A stretch of 64,000 nucleotides of DNA from NCBI GenBank assembly GCA_029379385.1, contig CM055611.1, positions 12,036,062-12,100,061 on the forward strand, written 5' to 3'. Each line of letters starts with the position of its first letter. Positions within the stretch are counted from its first letter, which is position 1. Positions 1 to 12,165 of this stretch are shown here, piece after piece. The notes beneath the pieces are model-generated. The model ran no database searches. It was not told the DNA's origin and worked only from the letters and a program-made list of their open reading frames with translations. A program made the position numbers and the translations under genes. This DNA comes from Quillaja saponaria (taxonomy: Eukaryota > Streptophyta > Magnoliopsida > Fabales > Quillajaceae).

Positions 1-1073
1 TAATTATTAAAATAAAAATTTTTCTCACCACTTTCACCTTTGTATTTTTTAAAAGGTTTTAGATTCAAAATATTAATTAAAAATAAATTTTTTTATAAAA
101 AAATTCATATAATATAAAATTTTTAAAAAATAATGCATTTTTATATTATTAGTGAAAGAATAAAAATTTTAAAAGTTAATAAGATATTTTCATCCTGTCA
201 TTTTGTAATAATCTTTTCTCTTAAAGGTAAAAAAATTATTTTCAAAACTAGATTTATATATATTACTTGTTTAGTGTTTTTTTTTTTACACATACTTTTT
301 AAGTTTTTGATTTTACAAAAGCTTCAATTTATCTTTTAAATTCATATAAGTTTTTATTTTAGAGTTAATAACATCAAATAAAATAAAGAAACAATTGAAG
401 CCTATTTTATTTAATATGAAAATTTACTCGTATTCTGTGTAAAACATATATTTTTTGATATTTCATTAAAAATAAAATAATAAAATAAACAATTGAATTA
501 AATGTATTGCTATTAAGACTAAGATAGTAAAAATAAGTGTATATATAGAAAAAAAAAAAGTAGTATTATAACTCATATTTAAATGTATTGCTATTAGCTC
601 TTCTTCTTCTTCTTCTTTTTTTTTTTTTTTTTTTTTGAATTTTCATTCAATTAGAACCCAATTTCATATTTAAAATGACTAACATATAGAAGTTTAATTA
701 CTATTTTAGTTTTTCAAGATTGTCTCAATTTTTATTTCAGTCATTTGAAAAGAAAAAAATTCAATCAATTTTATCTTCTAGAATTCAAAAATTTTCAATC
801 AAAACTCTCATGTGTTATGTTAAAAAAAAAAAAAAAAAAATCTTATTTCCACAAATAACCCAAAAAACTCTCCAATCCATAAAAATTAAGAAATTAAATA
901 TTTTAACTTATGTATGTTAGGTAGGATTATTTCATTTATAATAAATTGTGAATCATAAAATGAAATTAATAGGAATAATTCATGAAATACTGAAATGAAA
1001 ATTGAGTCAATTCTAAAGTACCAAATTAAATAAGTTAAGCCTTTATACTTTATTTATAATTATTTTTCTTTTT
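1..1073. other. AT-rich intergenic DNA, no gene seen
   Basis: This stretch is very AT-rich with long A and T runs. A TTC microsatellite at about 600-616 runs directly into a poly-T tract ending near 636, and a poly-A tract lies at about 823-840. The short open frames here have low-complexity Phe/Ile/Lys composition and no recognisable domain. I see no gene. Confidence 0.6.
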
Positions 1074-1489
1074 AAGCTTAATTATACTTTGGTCTCTGTA
1101 GTTTGATTTTACTTTTAATTTTGACCCAATATAAAATGATGCAATTTACTCCTTATAATTTGAAAAAAATCGTTTCAGTTACCTCTCTGACATCACCCAT
1201 CATCTAACCTAGCATTGATGACGGTGCTAATGGTGGTGAGAAAGAGAGAAGAAAAAAAGGGTTTTGATTTTTTAAAATTCCTTTTTTTTTTCTTCTCTTG
1301 TATTTAGTTTAAATATAAATTTATATATGCCATTTTTTATTGGTCAAAAAAATCACATGAACTGTCTATCTTGTTCCTGTTAGCCACATTCAACACCATG
1401 TAACTGAAATGATTATAAGGAGTCAATTGCATCATTTTAAAGTACTATGAACGAAAATAAAATCTAAATCAAACGATGGGGTCTAGCTT
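1074..1489. mobile_element. Small foldback (TIR) element, MITE-like
   Basis: The two ends are imperfect inverted copies of each other. The left arm reads AAGCT, then a GGTCTCTGTAGTTTGATTTTA stretch, then a block around 1136-1170 (ATGATGCAATTTACTCC). The right arm carries the reverse complement of each block: GGAGTCAATTGCATCAT near 1420-1436 and AAATCTAAATCAAACGATGG near 1460-1480, ending AGCTT. Arms are about 100 bp, with a roughly 10-bp deletion at the right tip. No transposase is encoded. The flanks are T/C-rich on both sides, so the target duplication cannot be read with certainty. The terminal GGTCTCTGTAG-type motif resembles the Mutator-like foldback element at 55.8 kb. Confidence 0.6.
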
Positions 1490-1661
1490 TTTCTTTTTTT
1501 TTCCTATGAATTGACCCTGGACATATAACTAAACCCAGTTGGCAACTTAGGAAATTTTTTAACATAACACAATTCAACTTCCCATTTTTATTGTCGTCCA
1601 AGTTAATATATTTGATCCATTCTTACTCGTTTCAAGTTTTAATTCAACCTTCAAACTAAAT

Positions 1662-1826
1662 GGTCAAGTCAAACTCAGAAATTCTAAAGACCAGAGGCAG
1701 CGGTCAAAACACCCTATTTGAAAAATATACAGATCCCGCGCCTCTTCTGCTCTTCCCTTCTCTTTATATATATGTCTGGCCTTTTCCCACAATTCATATA
1801 TCGTCCTCATAAATCAACAATTGACC
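1662..1826. promoter_or_regulatory. W-box cluster and TATA box upstream of the CTNIP-like gene
   Basis: Four W-box cores (TTGAC on either strand) lie within 300 bp of the start codon: GGTCAA at 1662-1667, AGTCAA at 1667-1672 (overlapping), GGTCAA at 1702-1707, and TTGACC at 1821-1826. A TATA stretch (TATATATA, 1765-1772) is the likely core promoter, leaving a leader of roughly 140 nt; the last W-box would then lie in the leader. Clustered W-boxes bind WRKY factors and are common in immune-inducible plant promoters. Use of these sites is inference. Confidence 0.5.
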
Positions 1827-1939
1827 AATTGCTCATTTCCTTGCTACCAAACAAAAATCACAGAAAGAAAAAAAAATTGTACAAGAGGGATTGAAAGGAA
1901 GCAGATTTTCTTCATATAATTTGTTAGAAATTAATTAAG

Positions 1940-2161
1940 ATGGTTATCTCTCATAGAAAAATTGTCTTGGCTGTTTTAGTCATTTGCACCATTTTGATTG
2001 CTTCTTCACAACTTATTGGAGCAACCAGGGGCTTACAAGGTGATGAATGGATAAACAAAGATAGCCTTATTCTACAAGCACTTCAACGAGGTCCGGTGCG
2101 ACCATCAGGTCCTAATCCATGCACTTTCATTCCGGGACGGAGTTCCGGTACATGTACTTGA
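1940..2161 (+). CDS. CTNIP/SCREW-like secreted signalling peptide precursor
   Basis: A 73-residue single-exon precursor. Residues 1-28 form a signal peptide (basic HRK near the start, a hydrophobic run at 8-26, likely cleavage near Gly27-Ala28). A variable linker follows, then a C-terminal block at residues 50-73 with GPVRPSGPNP, the motif CTFIP (61-65), GRSSG and a second Cys at 72. Small precursors with a C-terminal two-cysteine motif around CTNIP are known as CTNIP or SCREW phytocytokines, sensed by the receptor kinase HSL3/NUT; family members are immune-induced and act in the apoplast. Here the central Asn is Phe, and the two Cys are 11 residues apart. The start is the first Met in frame and fits the signal peptide. 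It stands alone, with W-boxes upstream, which agrees with elicitor-induced expression. The family match is by motif recognition, not a search. Confidence 0.75.
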   Translation: MVISHRKIVLAVLVICTILIASSQLIGATRGLQGDEWINKDSLILQALQRGPVRPSGPNPCTFIPGRSSGTCT

Positions 2162-3343
2162 ATTCAATGGAGGAAGAGAGTTGGAGATCATGACACAGTC
2201 ACACATTGCTTTCATTCTTTTAACTGATGTAATTTGCAATTAACTCTTTGTTTTTTGTTTTTTTTTTTTTTCTTGCTTGGAACAAACAATCATTCAAGTA
2301 AACTTGGGTTGTGAAAATTGGAACCCAAGCAACTGTTTATATTGTTGTAAATTTCTGAAGTTATCACCTAAGATTCCTTTTATAGGCAAGGAAACAACTT
2401 CTATTCCTTATCTTGTTGATATGAGACTTCAACTTGTTCCATGTTGGTTGGTGACTCAAAATCAATACTTAATTTTTCCTATGTCAGCCAATGCAATTAC
2501 TGCTTAAGAAGGCAATGCAAAAAAAAAAAAATAATAATAATAATAATAAGTGAAACAATCTAGCTTTAGGAAATCTTTTAATGAAAATGGCTACGTGGTA
2601 TCATCTTATTATTAGTTTTAAAGCTAAGGTAGGATTTGGAGAAATACTTGTCTTTAAAATTTTTTAGACTTGTCTTTAAAATTTTTTAGCAACCAACAAA
2701 GTTAAAATATAAATAAATTTTCATTTTTTTTTTTTGGTACAATTTTTCACTGTATTTGATTGTTTGTCACATGAAATTTTTTTATTTGTCTATCATGCCA
2801 AGTGGGCAAGCCAAATTAGAAACCTTTATTTGTATTATCCTCTGTTGGTTCCAGCTCTTGGACAGAAGGTGATAGTAAGAACCCTTTTTGAAATTTTAGA
2901 TAATTAATTACAATTTTCTGAACTATATATATATATGGAAAGGAAACTAATTACAATTTTCTTAACTATAGAAAGGAAACTAAATTTGTGGGACTAAAAG
3001 TGTAGTTTAGTTTTATTTATTTTTTTCTTTATATTTGTTATTGACAATCTATGTTTATTATAGTATCAAAAAGAATAATACTTGTGTACTGATAGAGGGA
3101 GCTAGATTTTAACCCCAATGTGGTTGGTCGCAGTGGTAAGTGAATTACAATCCCAGGAGAAGGCCAAAAATTCAAATCTATATTATTGAGAAACTCATTC
3201 TATTTAAAACCTGTTGGCCATAACAAGAAATAACTATATACGCACAAATATCATAAATACCTGAATATACTCTACTTAAAACATATACAACCATATTGTA
3301 ACAATTAGAGTTATAATTACACAGCATTACTAGTCATCATAAC
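2162..3343. other. Intergenic region with small tandem duplications
   Basis: This is probably the 3' UTR of the peptide gene followed by AT-rich spacer. A 22-23-bp unit (ACTTGTCTTTAAAATTTTTT plus AG) occurs twice in tandem at about 2646-2690. A longer unit containing AATTACAATTTTCT and GGAAAGGAAACTAA occurs twice at about 2908-2985. No coding region is convincing. Confidence 0.5.
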
Positions 3344-4395
3344 TATCATAACCCAGTATTGTAATGTTAGAAATATTTACTGTAATAACTTTAAGTTGAG
3401 GCAGCGTGAAACAAATTTTGTCATAAGAATAAATAAATATCGATGAGTGGTGGTAAATAGCATGGATATAAAAGGAATTAAATTGATAAATACTATGAAC
3501 TAGAGTAAATAAATATTTACTATATGTATAACAAGAACAAATATAAACCATAATTTTAATCAACTTTGTTGACCATTGGCTTTGGTACTTTCTTTTCCTT
3601 TTATTTTCCTTATTTCCCTTATCCTTTTAATTCTTTCTCTCTTTTTTTTCCCCCCTGGCCAACCTCACTTGTATCTGGATTTTTCTAGTTCCTTTCCATC
3701 CTCTGTTTTGTCTTCGTAAGATGCTTCTTCCAACCGAGCTTCCTTGTAGTTGCCTCCTTGTCCCTTTGCCTTGTTCCTTTGCCCGTCACCTGCCTCTCCT
3801 AGCCATTAGACAACCATCTCAGCCGTGAGGTTATGTAGCAACTTGGCCTTAGCAGCATGTTTTGCAACTATTATGACTTCATCATCCTCTAGCTTGGAAA
3901 TCCTTTCTGCCTAAACCAGCAGTCGAATCCAACTTAGCAGCCTTTTTCTCACGCCTTGATCTTGCCTTCCGCCTCCTTTTATTTTATTTTTTTCAATGGT
4001 GTTGGCATCCGAGGAACTCCATCACCTTCAGATGCAATGGACTTCAGTAGTGCTTGATTATTTTTGGCAACCAGCAACTCTTACTTCTCCTAGTTTAGCT
4101 GTGGAAGCAAGGGGAATAAGGAGTAGCAAATTTCTTCTTGCAGTGAATCTTGGTTTTGTTTAGGTAGTGTTAATTATCTAGTTTAGGTGAATTATTTAGG
4201 ATATCTTTTAAGTAATTTCTATACTTATGTATTGCTAAAAGCTTAGATATAGTGAAATTAGGAGAATGAATCAAAGTTAAGAATTTAAGAAATTGGTATG
4301 GAAGTTTTAGGGTTTAAGTTTTTAGTTGCTTTGATTAGCCAAATTAAATTTCAAGATTAATGATTGAAATATAAGTCCTATGAAATTTCAAGAAT
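3344..4395 (+). repeat. 5' LTR remnant (truncated)
   Basis: About 1.05 kb that aligns base for base, with roughly 85-90% identity by eye, to the start of the 3' LTR at 6221-7300. Shared landmarks are the ATAAATAAATATCGATG segment, TTTTAATCAACTTTGTTGACCA, the CTCCTAGCC(A/G)TTAGACA region and TTAAATTTCAAGATTAATGA. Similarity stops near 4395, where the 3' LTR continues into its middle part, so about two-thirds of this LTR is missing. Confidence 0.8.
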
Positions 4396-5218
4396 TTAAG
4401 AAATTGTTATGGAAGTTTTATGATTGATGTATTGAAAACCGGTAGTTGAAAGAGATATAGTGATCAAACTGTGAATCAAATAGAATGGAGAAAGAGATAG
4501 ATCAGTGAGAAAAGTTGAAAGACATAGGAAGCTGAGAACAGATGCACGTGAGAAGGGAGATTAATGGTCTTGTAACTATTTTAGCTATTTGGACAATTGA
4601 AATTCATCTAGTGATCATAGTTATTTCCTTTCACCCATTATGCCACCTATATACATATATATATACATATATATATATACATACATACATATGACCAACT
4701 ATCTATTCTTAAGGTCTTCAAGCCTACCAAAGTCAAAAGTTTCGGTGTCTGAAGCATTAATAATCTATATAGAAGTAATGAATCGAATTAAGTCCACCCT
4801 TGAGCATGAGAAATATATATATATATATCTATATATATTAGACCTCAATATATCTAAAGTTGCAAAATGTTAACAAGAAAAAGTAAAATCATTCACTGAT
4901 AATTCACACATACCCAAATTAAAACTCGGCAAGGCATTAAACAAAACATCCACTAGACTAACTAAATCAGACCCAATAGCATACCAATCAACCAGTTCCT
5001 TTTATTAATCGAAGAACTAGAAACTAGACTAAGAAATGAACAAAGTAAGGTGGTCAAAATATTATTGAGATTCATCTTGCACGTGCGTGATTGAACTGCC
5101 TATAACTTCCATCTGGTCATGGCAACCAAAAAGAGTTCATCACAAGCTAAAACAAGGAAGGAAGCATGGCAGAAATAAGGTTGATTATTGCTCAACACCA
5201 CACTTAAGAGAAAAACAA
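4396..5218. other. Unassigned spacer inside the Gypsy element
   Basis: This segment replaces the missing remainder of the 5' LTR, the primer-binding site, gag and the start of pol. It begins with a partial repeat of the adjacent LTR text (AAGAATTTAAGAAATT and GGAAGTTTTA recur from about 4287). It also contains TA/CATA microsatellite tracts at about 4645-4692 and 4812-4840. No retroviral motif is readable. It may be heavily decayed element interior or a later insertion. Confidence 0.4.
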
Positions 5219-6208
5219 TCTTTATGCTAAATTCTTCGACTGTTAATTTTTGGTTGAAGTCAGGTAACATTTCTTCGGCATGTGAGTTCTAAAGAAAGAA
5301 GTCGTATGGATCCTAAGAAAGTTAAAGCAGTTCAGAATTGGTTTTGTCCAGCAAACATGTTTGAAATTCAAAATTTACTGGGTTTAGTTGGGTATTATAG
5401 GAGAATTCTTGGAAACTTATCCTGTATAGTTGTACCTTTGACTTGGTGGATTTAGCAAAAATGTTATGTTTATTTGTTAGAGGCTTGTGAGGGAAGTTTT
5501 CAGAAGCTTAAGACTTGTTTAACTTCAATTCCAATCTTTATACATGCTTTTGGTACAGGGAAAATATACGATATTTTATGATACTTTCCGTATTAGACTT
5601 GAGCGTGTTTTGATGCAGAATGAAAAGTTAAGTCCGAGATTCATAAAACCTTTTTAAATGTTGATTTAAGTTGGAATATGATGTGATTCTAAGTTGGAAT
5701 ATGATGAGATTCTAAGCATGAATTAGGGTTTTGGTTTATAATTATCAAGTAGTGGTGGAGTGTCATAACAAAAGTACTAAGTTTAGCATTCCTGAGAAAC
5801 CGGTTTTTTTTTTCATTATTGTTGTTGTCGTTGTGGAGATTCGGAGTGGAGTTCCTTATAATTGGATTTCGACCATCCAAGCTATTTATCAAAAAGAAAC
5901 ATCATGTTTACTTAGTTTAGGTCAAGGATTTATTCGTCTTAGTTTGTTTCTTTAGAGTACTCTCGTAGTAAAAAGAGTATTGATAAATAAGTTCGTAAAT
6001 TTTGATTGAAGATTATTTATTAAGTGAAAGTTGTTTGGTAACATTATAATGAACAAGAAGCCACTTGGAATTCCGAAAATACGATAAAGTGACAATATAC
6101 GTATCACTTTGAATAATTTCGATACACGATATCCGTATTTAGTTAATTGATTCAGGTAAACTATACATTCGTAACTTTTCCGTTTGAAATTCAGGACAAA
6201 TTTCTTTT
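5219..6208 (+). pseudogene. Broken Gypsy pol remnants: RT, protease and chromodomain-region pieces
   Basis: Three conceptual fragments can be read, all with stops and frame changes. First, 5219-5460 matches the thumb end of a Gypsy reverse transcriptase: LYAKF, then DPKKVKAVQNW and GLVGYYRR. Second, about 5715-5930 resembles the end of the aspartic protease domain and its linker to RT (YQVVVECHNKSTKFSIPEKP, then RSGVPYNWISTIQA). Third, about 5975-6205 matches the chromodomain tail typical of Tekay elements (EQEATWNSEN, then RYPYL and FLLRR near the purine tract). The protease-like piece lies after the RT piece, which is not the normal gag-PR-RT-RH-INT order, so the interior has been rearranged or built from two elements. 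No functional enzyme remains. Confidence 0.65.
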
Positions 6209-6220
6209 AAGGAGGGAGAG

Positions 6221-8869
6221 TGTCATAACCTGATATTGTAATATTAGGAATATTTGATGTAGTAATATTAAGTTAAGGTAGCGTGAAAATTTTTTGTTAT
6301 AAGGATAAATAAATATCGATGTATACATTTAGGAATGGTGGTAAATAGTATGGGTATAAAAGAAATTAAATCAATAAGTACTATGAACTAAAGTAAATAA
6401 ATATTTACTATATGTATACATGTACATATGTATAACAAGAACAAATATAAACCACAATTTTAATCAACTTTGTTGACCATTGACTTTAGTACTTTATTTT
6501 CTTTTTATTTTCCTTATTTCCCTTATTCTCTTAATTCTTTCTCTTGTTTTTTTTATTTTTCCCCACTTGACCGACCTACCTTGTATCTGGATTTTTAGTT
6601 CCTTTCCATCCTCTGTTTTGTCTTCATGAGATGCTCCTTCTAACCAAGCTTCCTTGTAGTTGCCTCCTAATCCCCTTGCCTTGTTCTATTTTTGGCCACC
6701 TAGCTTGCCTCTCCTAGCCGTTAGACAGCCATATCGACTGTGAGGTTGTGCAGCAGGTCGGCCTTGGCAGAATGTTTTGCAGTTGTTATGGCTTCATCCT
6801 CCTTTAACTCAGCAGTCCTTTCTACTTAAACTAGTAGCCGAATCCATCTTGGCAGCCCTCTTCCTCACTATCTTGCCTTCTGCCACCTTTTATTATTATT
6901 TTTTTCAATTGTGTTGGCAACCGAGGAACCTCTAACACCTTCAGCTGCCATGGTCTTTAGCTGGGCTTGGTTATTTTTGGCAACCAGCAACTTCTACTCC
7001 TCCTAGTTCAGCTATAAAAGCAAGGGGAATAAGGTGCATCAAACTCCTTCTTGTAGTGAATCTTGGTTCAGTTTAGGTAGTGTTAATTATCTAGTTTAGG
7101 TGAACTATTTAGGATTTCCTTTAAGTATTTTCTATACTTGTGTATTGTTAAAAGCTTAGATATAGTGAAATTAGGAGAATGAATTCAAAGTTAAGAATTT
7201 AAGAAATTGGTATGAATGTTTTAGATTCAAGTTTTTAGTTACTTTGAGTAGCCAAATTAAATTTCAAGATTAATGATTGAAATATAAGTCATATGAAATT
7301 GTATTGATTTTATGGGAATATGTAAATATTTACATACACATATATATAAACTAGAATAAATCACGCACTTAATATGTTTGATAAAATGCCTAAAAGAACC
7401 TCATAGTTATTCTTTTGGTTGTGTATGAGGATTGTATGAAGGATCTTGAGTAGGGGTTGAATAACGTAATGGTTTTAAGGATGATCATTGGAGGAGTTAG
7501 TGTTGGTATGTTGTTGAACCTTTAAAATTCAAGCTTGTAGTAGCTCTTGAATGATTAATTTAAACTTAAAGTTAATGTTGGAATTATAGGGTAATGTTGA
7601 ATATAATGAATAAAGGTTAATTCTTTTTGGTAGGAGTATGTATACAAGAAATGAAAGTCGTTGCACTTAAGGTGTTTGTTGGAAAGTCTCAAAGAAACTA
7701 TTTATAACATAATGAATAGAACTTGAATAGAGCTTGGTAGAATGAATCATGGAGGTCAAGCATTATTTAAATTTGAATAAAAGTTTAAGAAATAGAGTTA
7801 AGAATTATTGGTTAATTGGTTAAGGAAAAGGGGAATCTTGAAACTTGGTTAGAATACTATTGGAATTTCATAATCCTAGCCCTTGGTGGATTTTAAAAGA
7901 TTAACTTAACTTGGATTGATATTGGAAATTCTTAACTCAAGCTCTTGATTGATTTTAAACAGTTAACATGAACTCAATGCTTGGAATGCTAGTAAGGTTG
8001 AATTAAAGGATTAGTGTTGATTTCTTGGTATGTATATATATAATATATACATACATGATATGGAACCTAGTTTCCTACAAGGTATTTGTTAAAATGCCTA
8101 AAAAGACTTAGCTTCAAAGAAACACACGGAAGTTGATATATATGAATTTTAGTAACTATAAGATTATAACTATGAAATTTATAAACTAAATAACACTTGA
8201 GAACATGTTTTTCATTCCTAAAACATATTGTTGAGCCAATGACACACATGAAATTGAAAAGGAGTGACGAGTGGGATCCATATCACTATGAGTAGGAAAT
8301 GTTACCTTTTGGTTGCTAGATTAATATGTTTAATTGTTTTCATGTATTTGTATGAATATGTTTATATAGTGGTAAATAAGAATATGTAGTATTATAATTG
8401 AGTTAATTGAATTACGATTGATGTATGATATTGTATGTGTTTGATACGGGCCAATAAAATTGATTTTTATTCGAAACCTACGAAATAGAATTCGGGTGCA
8501 CCCAAGATACATTTGCTTTGTTTATATAATATGTGATTAAAAATATTCAAGTAACTCAGTCCTGGGGATGAATATTTAAGGAGTATATATTTGGTATGCA
8601 GGAGCAAAATTGTCCCAGGGAGGATATGTATTTGATGTGCCAGTGCTGAATTACTCTAATTGGCCCTTTGTGTACTTTGATTGATTTGTTTGTATAGTAT
8701 ATTACCTGAATAGTGTTTGTTTAAATTTTATGTTTTCTATGCCTATGTACGTGTGAAATTTAATTGTTTTGAAATTCATTTTAGTTTGAAATTATTTGAT
8801 CTATGTATTCTATTCATGTAATTAGTGATGCCTAGTACCCTTTAGGTATGTTTTTTCACTCACTGTGTC
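6221..8869 (+). repeat. 3' LTR of the Gypsy element, first part
   Basis: Starts TGTCATAACCT at 6221, next to the purine tract. Its first 1.07 kb pairs with the 5' LTR at 3344-4395. Its latter part (8440-8690) carries the GGGCCAATAAAA...GGTGCACC(C/T)AAGATA...ATTGGCCCTTT block shared with the solo LTR at 39440-39690 and, in diverged form, with 11220-11470. It breaks off at GTGTC (8865-8869), where a younger LTR has inserted, and resumes at 12171. Confidence 0.8.
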
Positions 8870-9144
8870 TGTTATAACCCAATGTTGCCACGTTAAGTTA
8901 TATATATATAAAAGATAAATTATAGTTACAAAATAATAAATACATAAACAAGTTAAAATAAATAATAACGTAATTAATTAAGAATTAATTAATTAACTTA
9001 TATCATTACTTGAATAAACTTGTATACATATATGTATATATCAACATGTGTATAATAAAAGAATTAATTTCCACCACATTATTGGTAAACTTTTAACTTG
9101 AAAATTTACTTGTGAAACTTTTATTGATAAGTGTAATAAGAGTG

Positions 9145-9186
<42 letters not shown>

Positions 9187-12165
9187 CCAATCTATGTGTA
9201 AATATATATATAGATATATACCCACCATACATTTTATGGCTTGACCTTAACTTTTCTTTCTTATTTCTTTTCTTTCTTTCCCATTTCCTTCTCCATTTTC
9301 ATGATTTCTTTTCCTCCCATTCTTGGCTATTCTAGACTCTTCTGCTTTGCCTCCTTCTCTTGCTTGTTCGAAATTGTTGCCCTTCCTCATGAAGAGTTAA
9401 AGCTCGGCCATGGATATTATCTTCCCTACCATAAAAACCACTCCCTCCAGCTATGGTTTAGCTTGTGTTTCAGCCTTGTTCTGCCTCCTGTCACCGAGAG
9501 TCTCCTTCTGTTTTGCTTGTTGTGAGTCTTTATCCATGCAGCAGCTTTGTTTAGCCTACTAAAAGCTATCGACCAGGTTAAATGGCCATGGAGCCTATAC
9601 CACTCTCCGTTACCCTGGAATTCAGCTGATGATGGAAGATGTAAGTGTCATGGTAAGCAGTAGGGGACGTTCCTGCTAGAGGTGTTTTGGTTAGATTTTG
9701 TTTTCTTTCTTCACTTGGCTGTAACTCATGTTGAAGGAGACGGGATGTTCCAACTACTAGGTTGGGGCAGCAATACCCTTGTTCTTTGACATCTTGGTTT
9801 ATGGTAAATGGCAAACTATTACTTTATTTTATTTTATTTTGGTTTACTTGCTATATTTTTAATGTTAATTAAAAGGTTAGATAGTATGTTGGGTAAGTTG
9901 TGAATGATAAGAACTTAAAGCTAGGATTTCTTTTTGATTGTGTTAATTAAAGATTTGAAATTTAGGAAGTTGGGATGGATGAATCAATTATGAGTTAAGG
10001 TTGAACCATGAAGGTTGATGTGGGTTATTATGAAACCTTTATGACCTAAGTATTGTTAGTAGATTGTTTAATTGGAATTGTTCAAATTGATTAACATTGA
10101 AATTGTTAGTACTGTTGAATTGATATAGTATATTGATTAATTGGGATAGGTATATATATGTAGATGTACATACACATAGGAATGAGAGTTAGTTGTTGTG
10201 AAGGGTGCAGGGGACTAATTTCATGGGTAACAGAAATTCGGTATTTCAAGTGTCTTTGGGGCAGAATTAAATTAAGAGTTCAAAAGATAAAATATAGCTT
10301 ATAGTCTTGAAATTTTTTTACTAAATTTCGTAGCTTGGTTCTAAATATGTTATGAGTTATAGCTATTAAATTCTAGATAGGTCAGGCAGGATTCGTAGTG
10401 CCCTATTTTTGGTTCAAGTAAGGAATTGAGCGGGTTCATGATAGATTTTAGGAAATGTTTCTAAATAATAAAAATAGATATACTTGTCTATTAATAAACC
10501 TAACAAATGGAATAGGATTTTGTTTTTCCTAGAAAAAGTTATGTTCAATTAACTAAGATAAGGTCAAAGTTGTCAAAATCCTGCGTTTTGTATAGCTTAA
10601 TGCAACTTCAAATAATAAACTGTATTGATATAAAAATCCAAAAATTACAAATGATATACCATTATAAAGCTACATGTATCTAGTATTTTATAAATTTTAT
10701 GAAACTGGATTTGAAATTTCCTAGAGAAAGATATGATAGTTAATGTGAACACTGGTCCAAACCCCAAGTTTGGACAGTTTCAACATTTCTAATTCACTAA
10801 GTACTTTCTATCTTTTCTAATGGTTTCTTCTATATTATGCATTATCAAGACATTTAAAATGTCTCTTCATTGTTAATCTTATCATATAAAGTATAATTCA
10901 TATTACTTGATATGTAATAGCTTAATAGAAAACTTTCATAAAGAGACCTATACAAGTTAAGATAGAAGCTTAGTAATTAAAAGATTATAACAATCACATT
11001 TGTGAACTAAGATGTGTGGACGCAAGTGTAAGTGACGAATGGAATCCGTTACAGGTGAGTGATTAATTACTGCTTTTAGGGGCTAGATTAGTATGTGTAA
11101 TTATATGTTTATTTGAATATATGTGATATATGGAAAGTAAACAAGTAGAGTATTTCAGTAATTTATTTGAATTATGTTTGTTTGATATTTGTTGTTTTGT
11201 TTAAGCATTGGTTGTGGATGATAAAGGCCAACAAAGTAAGGTTTTTATGAAAAAGGATTTTTATCTCCAAAATTAAAAATCCAGATGCACCTAGGGAGTT
11301 CTTATTTAAAATAATGAGAAAACTTTGATTCTGATAAATATTTTTTTAATTGAATGCTCAACCCCAGGTGGGATGGATTGTGTACGGAGATCAATTTGTT
11401 ATGCGGGCGGCTAAATTCTCGGTAGGGGGTGATAATATTGTACGAGACTGGGTCACTCATTGGCCCTTTGATTGCTTTGCGTGATATTGTTTCTCTAATT
11501 TAAATTATGATCATGTGTGTCATATAAATTGTGAATTGGTGCAATTTACCATGTATACGTATCATGTGAAATGTTATATGAACAATATTACATGATGTTA
11601 CTATATATGTGTTACACACTTGTATTGTGTGATGCTAGTATCATGTAGGTATGATTTTCCACTCACGGAGTCTATAGGACTCACCCCTCTCTCGTGGATA
11701 TTTTTTTTAGTGACAGGAGTTCGGTGTATGGCATCGCCAAGTTTAGGATTTGCTAAATAAGTGTAGCACGATATTTTCAAGATCTCATACTTGTAGTTAA
11801 TGATAGAAGTTTACAGTCACATTATAACTGTGAGTGTCAAATTTGGTACAATGTAATATTCTAGTATTTGTCTTGTGTTGAAGACGAGAACGGAGCTGAG
11901 CTCCTTATTATCTTTGTGTTATATTCCATTAAAAAAAAATAAAAAATCTACAGGATTGTATTTTAAGGCATATTCCCTAATACAAGGAACCTCTGCCGAT
12001 TTGTTTCAATTAATAACCTTTGAAAGTTAACATTGGTGTTCATAGATTCTTGATTTTTTTTTATTGGTTGGTCAAGCGTCATAGGTAATCCTTTATTTTA
12101 ATCAGGGTTACGGAAGTTTGGTTACTATTCCTCCACCTGATCATGCATCTATGAGGGGTGTGACA
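8870..12165 (+). mobile_element. Nested solo LTR, 3,296 bp
   Basis: A complete LTR with no internal region: TGTTATAACCC at 8870 and GAGGGGTGTGACA ending at 12165. Flanking 5-bp sequences are GTGTC (8865-8869) and GAGTC (12166-12170), 4 of 5 identical, as for an aged target duplication. The interrupted host is the 3' LTR of the surrounding element, whose text continues without loss after 12170. A solo LTR arises when the two LTRs of a full element recombine and lose the interior. Open frames inside (for example at 9241-9525) have no domain and are treated as chance. It contains a TA microsatellite at about 9149-9184. Confidence 0.85.

Noticed and set aside
4640..4873. 77-codon frame with Tyr-Ile repeats
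   Set aside because: It is produced by TA/CATA microsatellites.
9241..9525. 94-codon plus-strand open frame
   Set aside because: It lies wholly inside a solo LTR, has hydrophobic low-complexity composition and shows no domain.
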